Assembly (NCBI RefSeq): GCF_007993935.1
Contig: NZ_VITY01000002.1
Location: forward strand, 744,001-808,000
Source of the DNA: Bradyrhizobium macuxiense
GTDB lineage: Bacteria > Pseudomonadota > Alphaproteobacteria > Rhizobiales > Xanthobacteraceae
DNA: 64,000 nucleotides
Direction of reading: 5' to 3'
Shown here: one piece after another, positions 1-9,991 of the stretch
Numbering within the stretch: the stretch's first letter is position 1
Layout: every line of letters starts with the position of its first letter
The notes under the pieces: generated by a model
The model's database searches: none
Seen by the model: only the letters and a program-made list of their open reading frames with translations
What the model was told of the DNA's origin: nothing
Program-made: the position numbers and the translations under genes

Positions 1-258
1 GTGGTCGCAGCCCTTCTTGGTGCCGGTCAGATGCAGGTGCTCGCGCAACGCATCGAGCAGCGTGGTCCTGGTATCGAGCTCGAGCTGATGGGTTTCGCCA
101 TTCACGTCAAAGGATACTCGCGTCATCACGGGCGCTCCGGTCCGGGCAGGTTGGGCGGCCGCCGGCAGCGGCGTCGCGATCGACGACGCCGCGAGCGAGG
201 CGGCTCCCACAATCAACAGATGGCGCCGGGATAGTTCCAAACGTCCGGAGATCTGCAT
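1..258 (-). CDS. Aldehyde/xanthine dehydrogenase-type [2Fe-2S] subunit, Tat-exported (partial)
   Basis: N-terminal 86 residues of a minus-strand gene that runs off the left edge. Residues 10-15 read SRRHLL and are followed by an Ala-rich hydrophobic stretch ending AAA, a twin-arginine signal. From about residue 46 the protein reads as a plant-type ferredoxin fold (VSFDVNGE, then LLDALREHL), and the last visible residues GCDH carry the first cysteine (84) of the expected C-x4-C-x2-C cluster. This matches the small iron-sulfur subunit of periplasmic molybdenum hydroxylases such as PaoA. In that family it passes electrons from the molybdenum subunit to an acceptor; the partner genes should lie left of the window. 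An AGGAGA ribosome site precedes the ATG. The family call is good, the substrate unknown. Confidence 0.8.
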   Translation of the reverse strand, partial: MQISGRLELSRRHLLIVGAASLAASSIATPLPAAAQPARTGAPVMTRVSFDVNGETHQLELDTRTTLLDALREHLHLTGTKKGCDH

Positions 259-604
259 GCCGTTCTCCTTTCACGTGTCACGCCGAGCCGCGTCTTGGCG
301 GACGGAACCGGCGCCCCCCGCGCGCACCTGCCGATCCATCGAGGGAATGCCCTGGCCTGCGGAATGTTTCTCGCGGTCGCCTGAACTCCTCGCGAGCACC
401 GCCCATCGTGGCGTCGGTCGGACTTGCGCGGTGCCGGTCGCGAAATGGCAAAATCCGGTTAACTGCATTGCGCTGTCGTCATGCTCGCGCAGGGGGAAAA
501 GCGATCCAGAACATCCCTGAACCCTTGGGGCTTGCACGGGATGATGTAGGATAGCGGTCACGACCTCTGCCGGCGACGGTGCCGGCCGACCCTGGGACCG
601 CCTG
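259..604. other. Intergenic region, no gene supported
   Basis: A 346-nt divergent spacer between the minus-strand iron-sulfur subunit and the plus-strand crotonase. It must carry both promoters. I see no convincing small gene; the open frames here have no ribosome site and no recognisable protein. No clear repeat or operator was found. Confidence 0.5.
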
Positions 605-1366
605 ATGACCGCGCATGTCATAGTCACCGACGAAGCTGCCACACGCGTGATCCGGCTGCGCAGGCCCGAGAAGAAGAACGCGATCACCCAGGAGATGTTT
701 CGCGCGATCAGCGAGGCGATCGACAAGGCGCAGAACAATCCGAAGATCCGCTGCCTGATCATCACCGGCGGCTCCGGCGTGTTCACCGCTGGCAACGACA
801 TCGAGGATTTGCTCGTGCAGGGCACCTCGACCGGCGAGACGCCGCCCGCCTCCGACCTGGTCAAGTTCCTGTATTCGCTGGCCCACAATGTGAAGCCGAT
901 CATCGCCGCGGTCGACGGCGTCGCGATGGGCATCGGCACCACGATGCTGTTCCACTGCGACTATGTGCTGGCCAGCAAGACCGCGCTGTTCTCGACGCCG
1001 TTCTCCAATTTCGGCCTGGTGCCGGAAGGCGCCTCCAGCCTGTTGATGCCGCGCATGATGGGCCACCAGCGCGCCTTCGCGATGCTGGTGATGGGCCGCA
1101 CCATGTCAGCCGACGACGCCCGCGTCGCCGGTTTCGTCAACACCGTGGTGGCGCCGGGACATGCCGAGGTCGAAGCACACAAGGTGGCGCGCGAGATCTG
1201 CGCGCTGCCGGCGGAGGCGGTTGCGACCTCGCGGCGGCTGATCCGGCTGCCGCCCGAGGACGTCACCCGCCGCATCGAGCAGGAGAACCATTTGTTCAGC
1301 GAACGGATGCGCTCCAAGGAAGCGATCGCCGCCTTCAAGGCGTTCATGGCGCGCCCCAAAGATTGA
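605..1366 (+). CDS. Enoyl-CoA hydratase/isomerase family protein, isomerase-like
   Basis: Crotonase-fold protein of 253 residues, the normal length for the family. The two oxyanion-hole segments are visible: FTAGNDI at 60-66 and VDGVAMGIG at 103-111. The two glutamates used by true hydratases (in GGGCEL and QPE of rat enoyl-CoA hydratase) are absent. Instead there is PEGASS at 140-145, the arrangement found in peroxisomal-type delta3,delta2-enoyl-CoA isomerases (PEGCSS), with E141 as the likely catalytic base. A role in moving double bases in unsaturated acyl-CoA during beta-oxidation is therefore more likely than plain hydration. The gene stands alone, with the next gene about 95 nt downstream. 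Family certain, reaction inferred. Confidence 0.88.
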   Translation: MTAHVIVTDEAATRVIRLRRPEKKNAITQEMFRAISEAIDKAQNNPKIRCLIITGGSGVFTAGNDIEDLLVQGTSTGETPPASDLVKFLYSLAHNVKPIIAAVDGVAMGIGTTMLFHCDYVLASKTALFSTPFSNFGLVPEGASSLLMPRMMGHQRAFAMLVMGRTMSADDARVAGFVNTVVAPGHAEVEAHKVAREICALPAEAVATSRRLIRLPPEDVTRRIEQENHLFSERMRSKEAIAAFKAFMARPKD

Positions 1367-1460
1367 ACGAAGCGTCGGGATTGAAACGAAGCGTCGCAAA
1401 ATTGTAGTGGCGTCGCGCCATGATCGCGTGTTCCATGATTGTGTAAGCCTTGGACAGGTC

Positions 1461-3131
1461 ATGAGACAGCCCCGCCTCACGCCCCTAGCCGCGCTCTTCG
1501 CGCTTGGCCTCGCCGCAACTGGCCCTAGCCTGGCGCAGGGCGCCGCGCCGGTCGACTTGCGCATTCTCGCGATCAACGACTTCCACGGCTATCTGCGGCC
1601 GCCGCCGGGCGGCATCCGCATCACCGATCCCGCCGATGCGACCAAGAAGATCATGGTGCCCGCCGGTGGTTCCGAGCGGGTCGCCACCGTCATCAAGCAA
1701 CTGCGCGAAGGCCACAAGAACAACATCTTCGTCGCGGCCGGCGACCTGATCGGCGCGAGCCCGTTCCTGTCGGCGATGTTTCATGACGAGCCGACCATCG
1801 AGTCGCTCTCGATGATGGGGCTTGCGATCTCCTCGGTCGGCAATCACGAGTTCGACGAGGGCAAGGACGAGCTGCTGCGGATGCAGAATGGCGGTTGCCA
1901 TCCGGTCGACAAGTGCCAGGGGCGGCATCCCTTCACGGGCGCCAAATTCCGCTATCTCGCCGCCTCCACGATCGACAGGGCCACCGGCAAGACGGTGTTT
2001 CCGCCCTACGAGATCAAGGAATTCGACGGCATTCCGGTCGCCTTCATCGGGCTGACGCTGAAGAACACGCCGAACCTGGTGTCGCCGGCCGGCGTCGCCA
2101 GCCTCGAATTCCGCGACGAGGCCGAAACCGTCAATGCGTTGGTTCCCGAGTTGAAGGCGAAGGGCGTCGAGGCGATCGTGGTCTTGATCCACGAGGGCGG
2201 TTTTCCGACCGGCGACTATAATGAATGCCCCGGGATCTCCGGGCCGATCGTCGACATCGTCAAGAAGCTCGATCGCGCGGTCGACGTCGTGATCTCCGGC
2301 CACACCCACCAGGCCTATGTCTGCGAGATCGACGGACGGCTCGTCACGTCAGGCGACAAATACGGCACGCTGGTCACTGCGATCGATCTGCAGCTCGATC
2401 CGAAGACCCGTGACGTGATCAGCGCCAAGGCCAACAACACCATCGTGAAAATCGGCGGCACCGCCAAGGATCCCGAGCAGAGCGCGCTCCTGGAATCCTA
2501 TGACCGGCTGGCCGCGCCGATCGCCAACCGCGCGGCGGGCTCGGTCACGGAAACGCTGTCGCGCACGCCCGGCGAGACCGGCGAAAGCGTGCTCGGCGAT
2601 ATCGTCGCCGACGCGCAGCTCGCTGCGACCGCTTCGGAGCCGAACGGCGGCGCGGTGATCGCCTTCACCAATCCCGGCGGCGTGCGCACCGACATCGTCA
2701 AGCGCGAGGACGGCGCGGTCACCTATGCCGACATCTTCGCAAGCCAGCCGTTCCGCAACCAGCTGGTGACGATGACGCTGACCGGCAAGCGGCTCAAGGA
2801 CGTGCTGGAGCAGCAATGGGCCGATCCGAAGCGGCCGCGCGCCCTGCAGGTCTCGAAGGGCTTTGCCTATGCGTGGGATGCGAGCAAGGGTGACGGCGCG
2901 CGCATCATCGCCGCGCGGATGTCGCTCGACGGCAAGCCGATCGACCCGGTCGCGAGCTACCGCGTCACCGTCAACAACTATCTCGCCGAAGGCGGCGACG
3001 GCTTCACGGTGTTCAAGGAAGGGACAGCGCAGCAGTTCGGCATCTACGACGTCGACGCGCTCTATGCCTACTTCAAGGCCAACAGCCCGGTCGGCCCGGC
3101 GGCCGGCAAGCGGATCGAGCGGATCAATTGA
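1461..3131 (+). CDS. Bifunctional metallophosphatase/5'-nucleotidase, periplasmic
   Basis: Protein of 556 residues with an N-terminal signal peptide (hydrophobic 8-22, cleavage near AQGAA). The calcineurin-like metallophosphatase domain shows its metal motifs in order: NDFHG at 39-43, AGDL at 93-96, GNHEFD at 127-132 and GHTH at 280-283. The remainder is the 5'-nucleotidase C-terminal domain that binds the nucleotide, including a NPGGVRTDI stretch typical of the family. Family members hydrolyse nucleotides or UDP-sugars outside the membrane to recover phosphate and nucleoside. An upstream in-frame codon would add 18 residues before the signal peptide; I chose the ATG after GGACAGG because it puts the signal at the N terminus. 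Single gene. Confidence 0.9.
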   Translation: MRQPRLTPLAALFALGLAATGPSLAQGAAPVDLRILAINDFHGYLRPPPGGIRITDPADATKKIMVPAGGSERVATVIKQLREGHKNNIFVAAGDLIGASPFLSAMFHDEPTIESLSMMGLAISSVGNHEFDEGKDELLRMQNGGCHPVDKCQGRHPFTGAKFRYLAASTIDRATGKTVFPPYEIKEFDGIPVAFIGLTLKNTPNLVSPAGVASLEFRDEAETVNALVPELKAKGVEAIVVLIHEGGFPTGDYNECPGISGPIVDIVKKLDRAVDVVISGHTHQAYVCEIDGRLVTSGDKYGTLVTAIDLQLDPKTRDVISAKANNTIVKIGGTAKDPEQSALLESYDRLAAPIANRAAGSVTETLSRTPGETGESVLGDIVADAQLAATASEPNGGAVIAFTNPGGVRTDIVKREDGAVTYADIFASQPFRNQLVTMTLTGKRLKDVLEQQWADPKRPRALQVSKGFAYAWDASKGDGARIIAARMSLDGKPIDPVASYRVTVNNYLAEGGDGFTVFKEGTAQQFGIYDVDALYAYFKANSPVGPAAGKRIERIN

Positions 3132-3165
3132 GTGACGTGCGGGCATGGAACGCCCGTGCGTCCAC

Positions 3166-3288
3166 CGTCATTGCGAGCCAACGGGTCGGCGCAAAGCGCC
3201 GCCCGATGACAGGCTCCGCGAAGCAATCCATTGTCACCAAGCGAACGGAAGCATGGATTGCTTCGTCGCTGCGCTCCTCGCAATGACG
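3166..3288. repeat. Palindromic intergenic repeat, family A, copy 1
   Basis: Outer arms CGTCATTGCGAG and CTCGCAATGACG are inverted, with inner GAAGCAATCCA and TGGATTGCTTC arms. The same arms recur at 22224-22308 and 36410-36491. This copy has an extra GC-rich insert in its left half. It follows the nucleotidase gene and precedes the HDAC-like gene. Elements of this kind are abundant in Bradyrhizobium genomes. Confidence 0.85.
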
Positions 3289-3412
3289 TGGAAAGGAGCT
3301 CCTAGAGCCTTTGCGGCGACGGAAACGAAGATAAGTGGGGCCTTTCCGCAGGGCCGGTAACCGCCTACATTAGAGCTTCCTCGCACGCGCCTCCATTGCG
3401 CCGGGAATTTGC

Positions 3413-4339
3413 ATGACACTGCTTCTGACGCACACCGCCTGCCTCGATCATCTGACCCCACCCGGACATCCCGAACGCCCCGACCGGCTGCGTGCGGTCG
3501 CCGAGGTGCTGGGTCAGGATCGCTTCAAGGCGCTGGTGCGCGACCTCGCGCCGGAAGGCGACCTCGACACCGTGCTGCTCTGCCATGGCGAGCACTATGT
3601 CGGCGAATTGCGCCACATCGCGCCGACCTCGGGCATGATCTATATCGACGGCGATACCTCGATGTCGCCGGGCACCTGGGAAGCCGTGATGCGCGGTGTC
3701 GGCGGCGCGGTGGCCGCCACCGATGCTGTCATGGAAGGCAAACACCACAACGCCTTCGTCGCGGTGCGCCCGCCCGGGCATCACGCCGAGAAATCGACGC
3801 CGATGGGCTTTTGCTTCTTCGACAATGTCGCGATCGCCGCGCGCCACGCACAACGCAAATACGGCATCAAGCGCGCCGCGATCGTCGATTTCGACGTCCA
3901 TCACGGCAACGGCACGCAGGACATCTTCTGGGCCGACCCGACCGTGATGTACTGCTCGACGCACCAGATGCCACTGTTCCCCGGCACCGGAGCTGCCGGC
4001 GAACGCGGCGAGCACGACACCGTCGTCAACGCGCCGCTCGCGCCCGGCGACGGCGGCGTCAAATTCCGCTCCGCCTTCGAGAACCTGATCCTGCCGCAGC
4101 TCGAGAAGTTTTCTCCCGAACTCGTCGTCATCTCGGCGGGCTTCGACGCCCATCACCGCGATCCCCTGGCCTCGATCAACCTGACGGGCGAGGATTTCGG
4201 CTGGGTCACGCGCAAGTTGATGGACCTCGCCGACAAGAGCGCCGGCGGCCGCGTCGTCTCCGTGCTGGAAGGCGGCTACGACCTCGAGGGCCTGAAAGAG
4301 TCGGTGGCATCTCATGTCACCGCATTGATGGGCGCCTAA
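3413..4339 (+). CDS. Histone deacetylase family protein
   Basis: Zinc hydrolase of 308 residues, whole length the HDAC fold. The active-site motifs are intact: RPPGHHAE at 119-126 (catalytic His pair 123/124), DFDVHHGNG at 159-167 (zinc ligands D161 and H163), SAGFDAH at 241-247 (zinc ligand D245) and LEGGYD at 285-290 with the transition-state Tyr289. Bacterial relatives include acetylpolyamine amidohydrolases, acetoin-utilisation-type deacetylases and class IIb-like enzymes; which acetylated substrate is used here cannot be read from sequence. It lies 122 nt upstream of xseB, on the same strand, and the two may be co-transcribed. Confidence 0.92.
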   Translation: MTLLLTHTACLDHLTPPGHPERPDRLRAVAEVLGQDRFKALVRDLAPEGDLDTVLLCHGEHYVGELRHIAPTSGMIYIDGDTSMSPGTWEAVMRGVGGAVAATDAVMEGKHHNAFVAVRPPGHHAEKSTPMGFCFFDNVAIAARHAQRKYGIKRAAIVDFDVHHGNGTQDIFWADPTVMYCSTHQMPLFPGTGAAGERGEHDTVVNAPLAPGDGGVKFRSAFENLILPQLEKFSPELVVISAGFDAHHRDPLASINLTGEDFGWVTRKLMDLADKSAGGRVVSVLEGGYDLEGLKESVASHVTALMGA

Positions 4340-4461
4340 ATACCCGCCACAATACGCCCGCAAAAATTCGATTGATTCTGCGCCGGGGCAAGCATGGCCT
4401 GCGACGGGTCATGCTTGGACGACAAGATCCGATCACGGTCTGATCGGCGCACTGGGAACAC

Positions 4462-4716
4462 ATGATGGCCGAAAATACTCAAGCCGACGTCAAGAAGCTC
4501 TCCTTTGAAGGCGCGATCGAGGAACTCGAATCGATCGTCAAGCGGCTCGAGGACGGCAAGGTCCCGCTTGAGGAATCGGTCGCGATCTACGAGCGCGGCG
4601 AGGCACTGAAGCGGCGCTGTGAGGAATTGCTGCGCCAGGCCGAAGCCCGCGTCGACAAGATCACCACCGACGCCTCGGGCCAGGCATCCGGGACCGAACC
4701 GCTCGACGTGCAGTAA
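4462..4716 (+). CDS. xseB: Exodeoxyribonuclease VII small subunit
   Basis: Small helical protein of 84 residues with the XseB signature: SFEGAIEELESIVKRLEDGK near the N terminus, then PLEESVAIYERGEAL and a charged helix. XseB coats the XseA subunit to form exonuclease VII, which degrades single-stranded DNA in both directions. Length and motif order match the family. The start has two adjacent ATG codons; translation could begin at either. In related genomes xseB often lies just before dxs, as here, although a 540-nt spacer separates them. Confidence 0.95.
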   Translation: MMAENTQADVKKLSFEGAIEELESIVKRLEDGKVPLEESVAIYERGEALKRRCEELLRQAEARVDKITTDASGQASGTEPLDVQ

Positions 4717-5259
4717 CGCCGCCGACCGCCGCGACCCTGCGACAGGATGTCCGCCACCGCGGGCAATTGTTGCTGCGTATTTCCATTGATCGATCACGCC
4801 GCGGGGTGACCGCGGCGACCGGCGCGGCCGCGAATCGGGCCGTTCCGGACCGGCCGGTTGCCGCTAAAATGGCCAAATTGGAACCCGCTCCGGGTGCCAA
4901 CCATTGAAAAGTCTAGGTTTTTCAAGACGGCGCATAGGAACCCTGCGCCGCCTATCGGGTTGGCTTTGGTTACGGCTTTGGTGTAATGCTTCCAGTTCTA
5001 TGGGCATTTGAGGGTGGCCGGCGGCCCGATTTTTCGGGCGGCATGCATCTCAAATGGTTCGACAAAACTGAACCGGGACGGGTGAAGAGCGACCAAGGTG
5101 ATGCGTATCACGTGGTCCAATCCGGAGTGAATCTAGGCTTACAACCAGGCACGGTCTGCCGGGGCGGCACCCAGTGTCTGGCTTTCGCTGCGCGATGTGC
5201 GCGCCAACCCATCTCGCGTCGGGCGGTTCGTTCCGACAGGCAAAAATTGGAAATTCGCT
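4717..5259. other. Intergenic region upstream of dxs
   Basis: About 540 nt without a supportable gene. It contains short GC-rich hairpins, including GCCCGA-TTTT-TCGGGC at 5024-5039 and GGCGCA/TGCGCC near 4930. The long leader could hold the dxs promoter and an untranslated region. I see no recognisable riboswitch, and open frames here lack ribosome sites and overlap the dxs start. Confidence 0.5.
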
Positions 5260-7188
5260 GTGACCACATTTAGTAAAACGCCGCTTCTTGACACTATTCA
5301 CACGCCCGATGACCTGCGCAAGCTGAAGGTCGAGCAGGTGCGGCAAGTTGCCGACGAGCTCCGCCAGGAAACCATCGACGCCGTGTCGGTGACCGGCGGC
5401 CATTTCGGCGCAGGCCTCGGCGTGGTCGAACTGACCACCGCCATCCACTACATCTTCGACACCCCGCGCGACCGCCTGATCTGGGACGTCGGCCACCAGG
5501 CCTATCCGCACAAGATCCTGACCGGTCGCCGCGACCGCATCCGCACCCTGCGCACCGGCGGCGGCCTCTCCGGCTTCACCAAGCGCACCGAGAGCGACTA
5601 CGATCCGTTCGGCGCGGCGCACTCCTCGACCTCGATTTCGGCCGGCCTCGGCATGGCCGTGGCGCGCGATCTCTCCGGCGGCAAGAACAACGTTATCGCC
5701 GTGATCGGTGACGGCGCGATGTCGGCGGGCATGGCCTATGAGGCCATGAACAACGCCGGCGCGATGAATTCGCGCCTGATCGTGATCCTCAACGACAACG
5801 ACATGTCGATCGCGCCGCCGGTCGGCGCGATGAGCGCCTATCTGTCGCGGCTCTACTCCGGCAAGACCTACCGCTCGCTGCGCGAGGCCGCCAAGCAGAT
5901 CAACAAGCGCCTGCCGAAGATCCTGGCCAACCGCGCCAACCGCGTCGAGGAATATTCCCGCGGCTTCATGATGGACGGCGGCACGCTGTTCGAGGAGCTC
6001 GGCTTCTACTATGTCGGCCCGATCGACGGTCACAATCTCGACCATCTGCTGCCGGTGCTGAAGAACGTCCGCGACATGGAGACCGGGCCGATCCTGGTTC
6101 ACGTCGTGACCCAGAAGGGCAAGGGCTACGGTCCGGCGGAAGCTTCCGCCGACAAGTACCACGCCGTCGTCAAGTTCGACGTCGCCACCGGCACCCAGGC
6201 CAAGGCCAAGCCGAATGCGCCGGCCTACCAGAACGTGTTCGGCCAGAGCCTCGTCAAGGAAGCGCAGAAGGACGACAAGATCGTCGCCATCACCGCGGCG
6301 ATGCCGTCGGGCACCGGCGTCGACATCTTCAACAAGGCGTTCCCGGACCGCACCTTCGACGTCGGCATCGCCGAGCAGCATGCGGTGACCTTCGCCGCGG
6401 GCCTTGCCACCGAAGGCTACAAGCCGTTCTGCGCGATCTACTCGACCTTCCTGCAGCGCGGTTACGACCAGGTGGTCCATGACGTCGCGATCCAGAGCCT
6501 GCCGGTTCGCTTCGCGATCGACCGCGCCGGCCTGGTCGGCGCCGACGGTGCGACCCATGCCGGTTCGTTCGACAACGCCTATCTCGGCTGTCTGCCGAAC
6601 TTCGTGATCATGGCGGCCTCCGATGAGGCCGAGATGGTGCACATGGTCGCGACCCAGGTCGCGATCAACGATCGCCCGAGCGCGCTGCGCTATCCGCGCG
6701 GCGAAGGCCGCGGCGTCGAGATGCCGGAAGTCGGCGTTGCCCTGCCGATCGGCAAGGGCCGCATCATCCGCGAAGGCAAGAAGGTTGCGCTGCTCTCCTT
6801 TGGCACCCGTCTCGCCGAGTGCGAGAAGGCGGCCGACGAGCTCGCGGCCCACGGCCTCTCCGCCACCATCGCCGACGCGCGCTTCATGAAGCCGCTCGAC
6901 GAAGAGATGATCATGAAGCTCGCCCGCGACCACGAGATCCTGATCACGATCGAGGAAGGCTCGATCGGTGGCTTCGGCTCGCATGTCATGCAGTTCCTGT
7001 CCGACAACGCGATGCTGGACAGCGGCATGCTCAAGTTCCGCTCGATGATCCTGCCCGACGTGTTCCTCGACCACGACACGCCCGCGGCGATGTATGGCCG
7101 CGCCGGTCTCGACGCCAAGAGCATCGTTGCCAAGGTGTTCGAGACCCTCGGCAAGGACTACAAGACCGAGACCGTCAAGCTCGCGTAA
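5260..7188 (+). CDS. dxs: 1-deoxy-D-xylulose-5-phosphate synthase
   Basis: Thiamine-diphosphate enzyme that condenses pyruvate and glyceraldehyde 3-phosphate, the first step of the MEP isoprenoid pathway; the product also feeds thiamine and pyridoxal synthesis. I chose the GTG at 5260, giving 642 residues, the usual length; a longer frame upstream would add 21 non-conserved residues. Visible motifs are GGHFG at 47-51 with the catalytic-region His49, the ThDP motif GDG (150-152) to NN (164-165), and the transketolase Pyr domain with [15 protein letters not shown] in the middle. The C-terminal transketolase domain is complete. A palindromic repeat follows the stop codon. Confidence 0.97.
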   Translation: MTTFSKTPLLDTIHTPDDLRKLKVEQVRQVADELRQETIDAVSVTGGHFGAGLGVVELTTAIHYIFDTPRDRLIWDVGHQAYPHKILTGRRDRIRTLRTGGGLSGFTKRTESDYDPFGAAHSSTSISAGLGMAVARDLSGGKNNVIAVIGDGAMSAGMAYEAMNNAGAMNSRLIVILNDNDMSIAPPVGAMSAYLSRLYSGKTYRSLREAAKQINKRLPKILANRANRVEEYSRGFMMDGGTLFEELGFYYVGPIDGHNLDHLLPVLKNVRDMETGPILVHVVTQKGKGYGPAEASADKYHAVVKFDVATGTQAKAKPNAPAYQNVFGQSLVKEAQKDDKIVAITAAMPSGTGVDIFNKAFPDRTFDVGIAEQHAVTFAAGLATEGYKPFCAIYSTFLQRGYDQVVHDVAIQSLPVRFAIDRAGLVGADGATHAGSFDNAYLGCLPNFVIMAASDEAEMVHMVATQVAINDRPSALRYPRGEGRGVEMPEVGVALPIGKGRIIREGKKVALLSFGTRLAECEKAADELAAHGLSATIADARFMKPLDEEMIMKLARDHEILITIEEGSIGGFGSHVMQFLSDNAMLDSGMLKFRSMILPDVFLDHDTPAAMYGRAGLDAKSIVAKVFETLGKDYKTETVKLA

Positions 7189-7198
7189 TCGCGTTCCA

Positions 7199-7317
7199 CC
7201 TCTCCCACCGGGGAGAGGTCGGATCGGGCGAGCGATCCAGGTGAGGGGGTGAGGTCCCATGAAAGTGCGTAACCCCTCACCCGCGCCTCCGGCGCGACCT
7301 CTCCCGATGGGAGAGGT
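7199..7317. repeat. Palindromic repeat with CCTCTCCC/GGGAGAGG arms (family D1)
   Basis: The element opens with CCTCTCCC-ACCG-GGGAGAGG and closes with ACCTCTCCC-GAT-GGGAGAGGT. Inner segments GGTGAGGGGGTGAGG and CCCCTCACCCG also pair. The whole 119 nt can fold into a long branched stem. It fills the gap between dxs and the following gene and may end dxs transcription. Confidence 0.7.
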
Positions 7318-7346
7318 TTCAAGTCGATCTTGTCCTGGGCAAGTCC

Positions 7347-7910
7347 ATGAGAATCTATCTGGCAGGTCCTGACGTGTTCCTGCCGGATGCCGTGGAGATC
7401 GGCCGCCGCAAGGCGGAGGTTTGCGCCTATCACGGGCTGACCGGGCTGTATCCGCTCGACAACAGCATCAATCCCACCGTCGCCGGCGCTTCGCTCACCA
7501 TCTTCAAGAGCAACGAGGCGATGATGGAGTCCGCCGACGCCATCATCGCCAATTTGACGCCGTTTCGCGGCCCCAGTGCCGACGCAGGCACCGTCTACGA
7601 ACTCGGCTACATGGCGGGACGCAGCAAACTGTGCCTCGCCTATTCGAACGATCCCACGTCCTACGCCAATCGCGTGGCGCGGCTGAGCCAGGTCGTGCCG
7701 GCATCCGACGGACGCCTGATCGACGCGGAGGGGCTGACGGTGGAAGAGTTTGGATTGCCCGACAATCTGATGATGATGCACGCGCTCGATTTGCACGGCA
7801 GCCCGCTGGTGACACCGCGGGAGCCGGCGACCGACCTCTGGCACGACCTCACCTCCTTCGAGGCCTGCGTGCGGCTCGCCGCCACGCAGCGCCGGCAGAG
7901 CGCCAAGTGA
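7347..7910 (+). CDS. Nucleoside 2-deoxyribosyltransferase family protein
   Basis: Protein of 187 residues that opens with MRIYLAGPDVF, the family's substrate-loop motif, and has the conserved acidic segment DAGTVYELGYMAG, in which the Glu is the expected nucleophile. Family members exchange bases on deoxynucleosides or hydrolyse the N-glycosidic bond of nucleotides; the exact substrate is not predictable. The 3' end runs into a 12-nt tandem repeat and tlyA starts only 20 nt later, suggesting a transcriptional unit with tlyA and the following methyltransferase. Confidence 0.88.
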   Translation: MRIYLAGPDVFLPDAVEIGRRKAEVCAYHGLTGLYPLDNSINPTVAGASLTIFKSNEAMMESADAIIANLTPFRGPSADAGTVYELGYMAGRSKLCLAYSNDPTSYANRVARLSQVVPASDGRLIDAEGLTVEEFGLPDNLMMMHALDLHGSPLVTPREPATDLWHDLTSFEACVRLAATQRRQSAK

Positions 7911-7950
7911 GCAAGTGAGTGAGCAAGTAAGTGAGCAAGCAAGTGAGTAA
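7904..7950 (+). repeat. 12-nt tandem repeat spanning two gene ends
   Basis: Three imperfect 12-nt units (7913-7924, 7925-7936, 7937-7948) of the form AAGTRAGTGAGC, preceded by a partial unit. The tract covers the stop of the deoxyribosyltransferase gene and the start of tlyA, and supplies two in-frame GTG codons for tlyA (7931 and 7943). Confidence 0.85.
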
Positions 7951-8704
7951 GGCGGGCGACAACGACAATAGCGCATCCTCCGGCAAGCGCATCGACGTGC
8001 TGCTGGTCGAGCGCGGCCTGTTCGAAAGCCGGGCGCGGGCGCGCGCCGCGATCGACGCCGGCCTCGTCACCGCCGACGGCAAGCCGATTGCAAAGGCGTC
8101 CGAGATCGTCGCGCCCGGCGCCGAGCTCACGGCCGAGCCGGCGCATCCCTATGTCTCGCGCGGCGGCGTCAAGCTCGCCGGCGCGCTCGAGCATTATCCG
8201 ATCAACGTCGAGGGCCATGTCTGCCTCGACGTCGGCGCCTCGACCGGCGGCTTCACCGAGGTGCTGCTCGCCAACGGCGCGAGTCTGGTGTTCGCCATCG
8301 ATGTCGGTCACGGCCAGCTGCATCCCTCGCTGCAGGGCCATCCGAAGATCGTCTCGATGGAGGAGACCGACATCAGGAACTATGAGGGCAAGCGACTGCC
8401 GGCGCGGCCCGATATCGTCGTGATCGATGTCAGCTTCATCTCGCTGAAGCTGGTGCTGCCGGTGGCGCTGTCGCTGGCGGCGGCCCCGATGCATCTGCTG
8501 GCGTTGATCAAGCCGCAGTTCGAGGCGGCCCGCAAGCACTCCAAGCGCGGCGTCATCCGCAATGCGATGGTGCATCAGGAGATCTGCGACGATATCGCAG
8601 CCTTTGCCGCCTCGCTCGGCTGCACCGACATCGAGGTGTTTCCGTCATCGATATCGGGCGGCGACGGCAATATCGAATTCTTCCTCGGCGCGCGCCGTGG
8701 CTGA
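7931..8704 (+). CDS. tlyA: TlyA family rRNA 2'-O-methyltransferase
   Basis: Protein of 257 residues: an S4 RNA-binding domain (about residues 20-66, [18 protein letters not shown]) followed by an RrmJ/FtsJ-type Rossmann methyltransferase with YVSRGGVKL, the SAM loop [10 protein letters not shown] (about 100-109), IDVSF and KPQFE. In mycobacteria TlyA methylates 16S and 23S rRNA; in most other phyla the family is annotated as hemolysin A without proven hemolysis. Start is GTG; a second in-frame GTG lies 12 nt further on inside the tandem repeat, so the first four residues are uncertain. The gene overlaps the next methyltransferase by 8 nt, indicating translational coupling. Confidence 0.93.
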   Translation: MSKQVSKAGDNDNSASSGKRIDVLLVERGLFESRARARAAIDAGLVTADGKPIAKASEIVAPGAELTAEPAHPYVSRGGVKLAGALEHYPINVEGHVCLDVGASTGGFTEVLLANGASLVFAIDVGHGQLHPSLQGHPKIVSMEETDIRNYEGKRLPARPDIVVIDVSFISLKLVLPVALSLAAAPMHLLALIKPQFEAARKHSKRGVIRNAMVHQEICDDIAAFAASLGCTDIEVFPSSISGGDGNIEFFLGARRG

Positions 8705-9938
8705 GCTGCTCACGATCGGCCATGTCGGCCACCGCGGCGACGGCGTCGCGATCGATGGTGCACAGTCGATCTTCGTGCCCTATACGCTGGCCGGCGAAAC
8801 GGTCGAGGTCGAGGATGTCCCCGGCAATCATCCCGACCGGCGGCGGCTGCTGCGCGTCGTGCACGAAAGCCCCGAGCGCATTGCGCCGTTCTGCCCCCAT
8901 TTCGGAGTCTGCGGCGGCTGTGCGATCCAGCACTGGAGCGAGGCGCCCTACCACGCCTGGAAGCGCAACATCGTGGTCGAGACGCTGGCCCAGGCGAAGA
9001 TCGCGACTGAGGTCGCGCCGCTGCGCGACGCCCATGGCGCCGGCCGACGCCGCATCACGCTGCACGGACGCATGGGTACCCACGAAGTCCTCAAGGTCGG
9101 CTTCGCCGCCGCTGGCTCGCATGACATCATCCCGGTCGATCGCTGTCCGATCCTCGACCCCGTGCTCGACGGTGCGCTCGAGGCAGCCTGGGCCACAGCC
9201 GAGCCGCTGATCTCGATCGGCAAGCCGCTCGACATCCAGGTGACGGCGACCGCGAACGGCCTCGACATCGACGTGCGCGGGTCCGGCGCGCTGCCGACCA
9301 GCCTGATCACCACCTTGTCGCGGGTTGCGGAGAAACACCGGCTGGCGCGGCTGACGCGGCACGGCGAGCTGGTGCTGCAGCGCGGCTCGCCCGAGATTGC
9401 GATCGGCAAGGCGAAAGTCGTGCTGCCGCCGGGCTCGTTCCTGCAGGCGACGGTCAAGGGCGAGGAGACGCTGGCTGCGCTGGTTCGCGAGCATTGCGGC
9501 CGCGCCAAGCACATCGCCGATCTGTTCTGCGGCGTCGGCCCGTTCGCGCTGCGCCTCGCCGAGAAGGCGCGGATCTCGGCCTTCGACAGCGACGCGGGTG
9601 CGATCGCGGCACTTCAGAAGGCCGCGCAATCAACGCCCGGGTTGAAGCCGCTCAAGGCCGAGGCGCGCGACCTGTTCCGCCGCCCGTTGATGCCGCAAGA
9701 GCTGCGCGACTATGACGCCGTCGTGTTCGATCCGCCGCGGCAGGGCGCGCAGGCGCAGGTCACGCAGCTGGCGGCGAGCAAGGTGCCGGTGATCGTCGCG
9801 GTGTCCTGCAACGCCGCGACCTTTGCCCGCGACGCAAGGATCCTGATCGATGGCGGCTACAGGATCGCCGGTGTCACGCCGGTCGATCAGTTCCGCCATA
9901 CGCCGCATGTCGAGCTGGTGGCGCGCTTCGCGCGCTGA
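8697..9938 (+). CDS. TrmA/RlmD-family RNA (uracil-5-)methyltransferase
   Basis: Protein of 413 residues. A short TRAM-like RNA-binding segment at the N terminus is followed by iron-sulfur cysteines C66, C72, C75 and C150, then the SAM-binding domain ([16 protein letters not shown]), FDPPRQGA, and the catalytic cysteine in VSCN (C371), with the general base region HVELV near the end. This is the layout of the RlmD/RlmC/TrmA group, which forms 5-methyluridine in rRNA or tRNA. I chose the GTG at 8697 because it starts the TRAM domain and overlaps the tlyA stop; longer frames only extend into tlyA. Which RNA position is modified is not clear. Confidence 0.92.
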   Translation: MAELLTIGHVGHRGDGVAIDGAQSIFVPYTLAGETVEVEDVPGNHPDRRRLLRVVHESPERIAPFCPHFGVCGGCAIQHWSEAPYHAWKRNIVVETLAQAKIATEVAPLRDAHGAGRRRITLHGRMGTHEVLKVGFAAAGSHDIIPVDRCPILDPVLDGALEAAWATAEPLISIGKPLDIQVTATANGLDIDVRGSGALPTSLITTLSRVAEKHRLARLTRHGELVLQRGSPEIAIGKAKVVLPPGSFLQATVKGEETLAALVREHCGRAKHIADLFCGVGPFALRLAEKARISAFDSDAGAIAALQKAAQSTPGLKPLKAEARDLFRRPLMPQELRDYDAVVFDPPRQGAQAQVTQLAASKVPVIVAVSCNAATFARDARILIDGGYRIAGVTPVDQFRHTPHVELVARFAR

Positions 9939-9991
9939 GACATCGTTGCGCCTATCGCAGCGTGCGGCGGTCTCGCTATAATCCGCATCGC

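Noticed and set aside
257..520. Short plus-strand open frame in the first spacer
   Set aside because: No ribosome site, odd composition and overlap with the promoter region of the divergent gene.
5050..7260. Long minus-strand open frame across dxs
   Set aside because: It lies over a fully conserved dxs gene, has no family similarity and no ribosome site; it results from high G+C at third codon positions.
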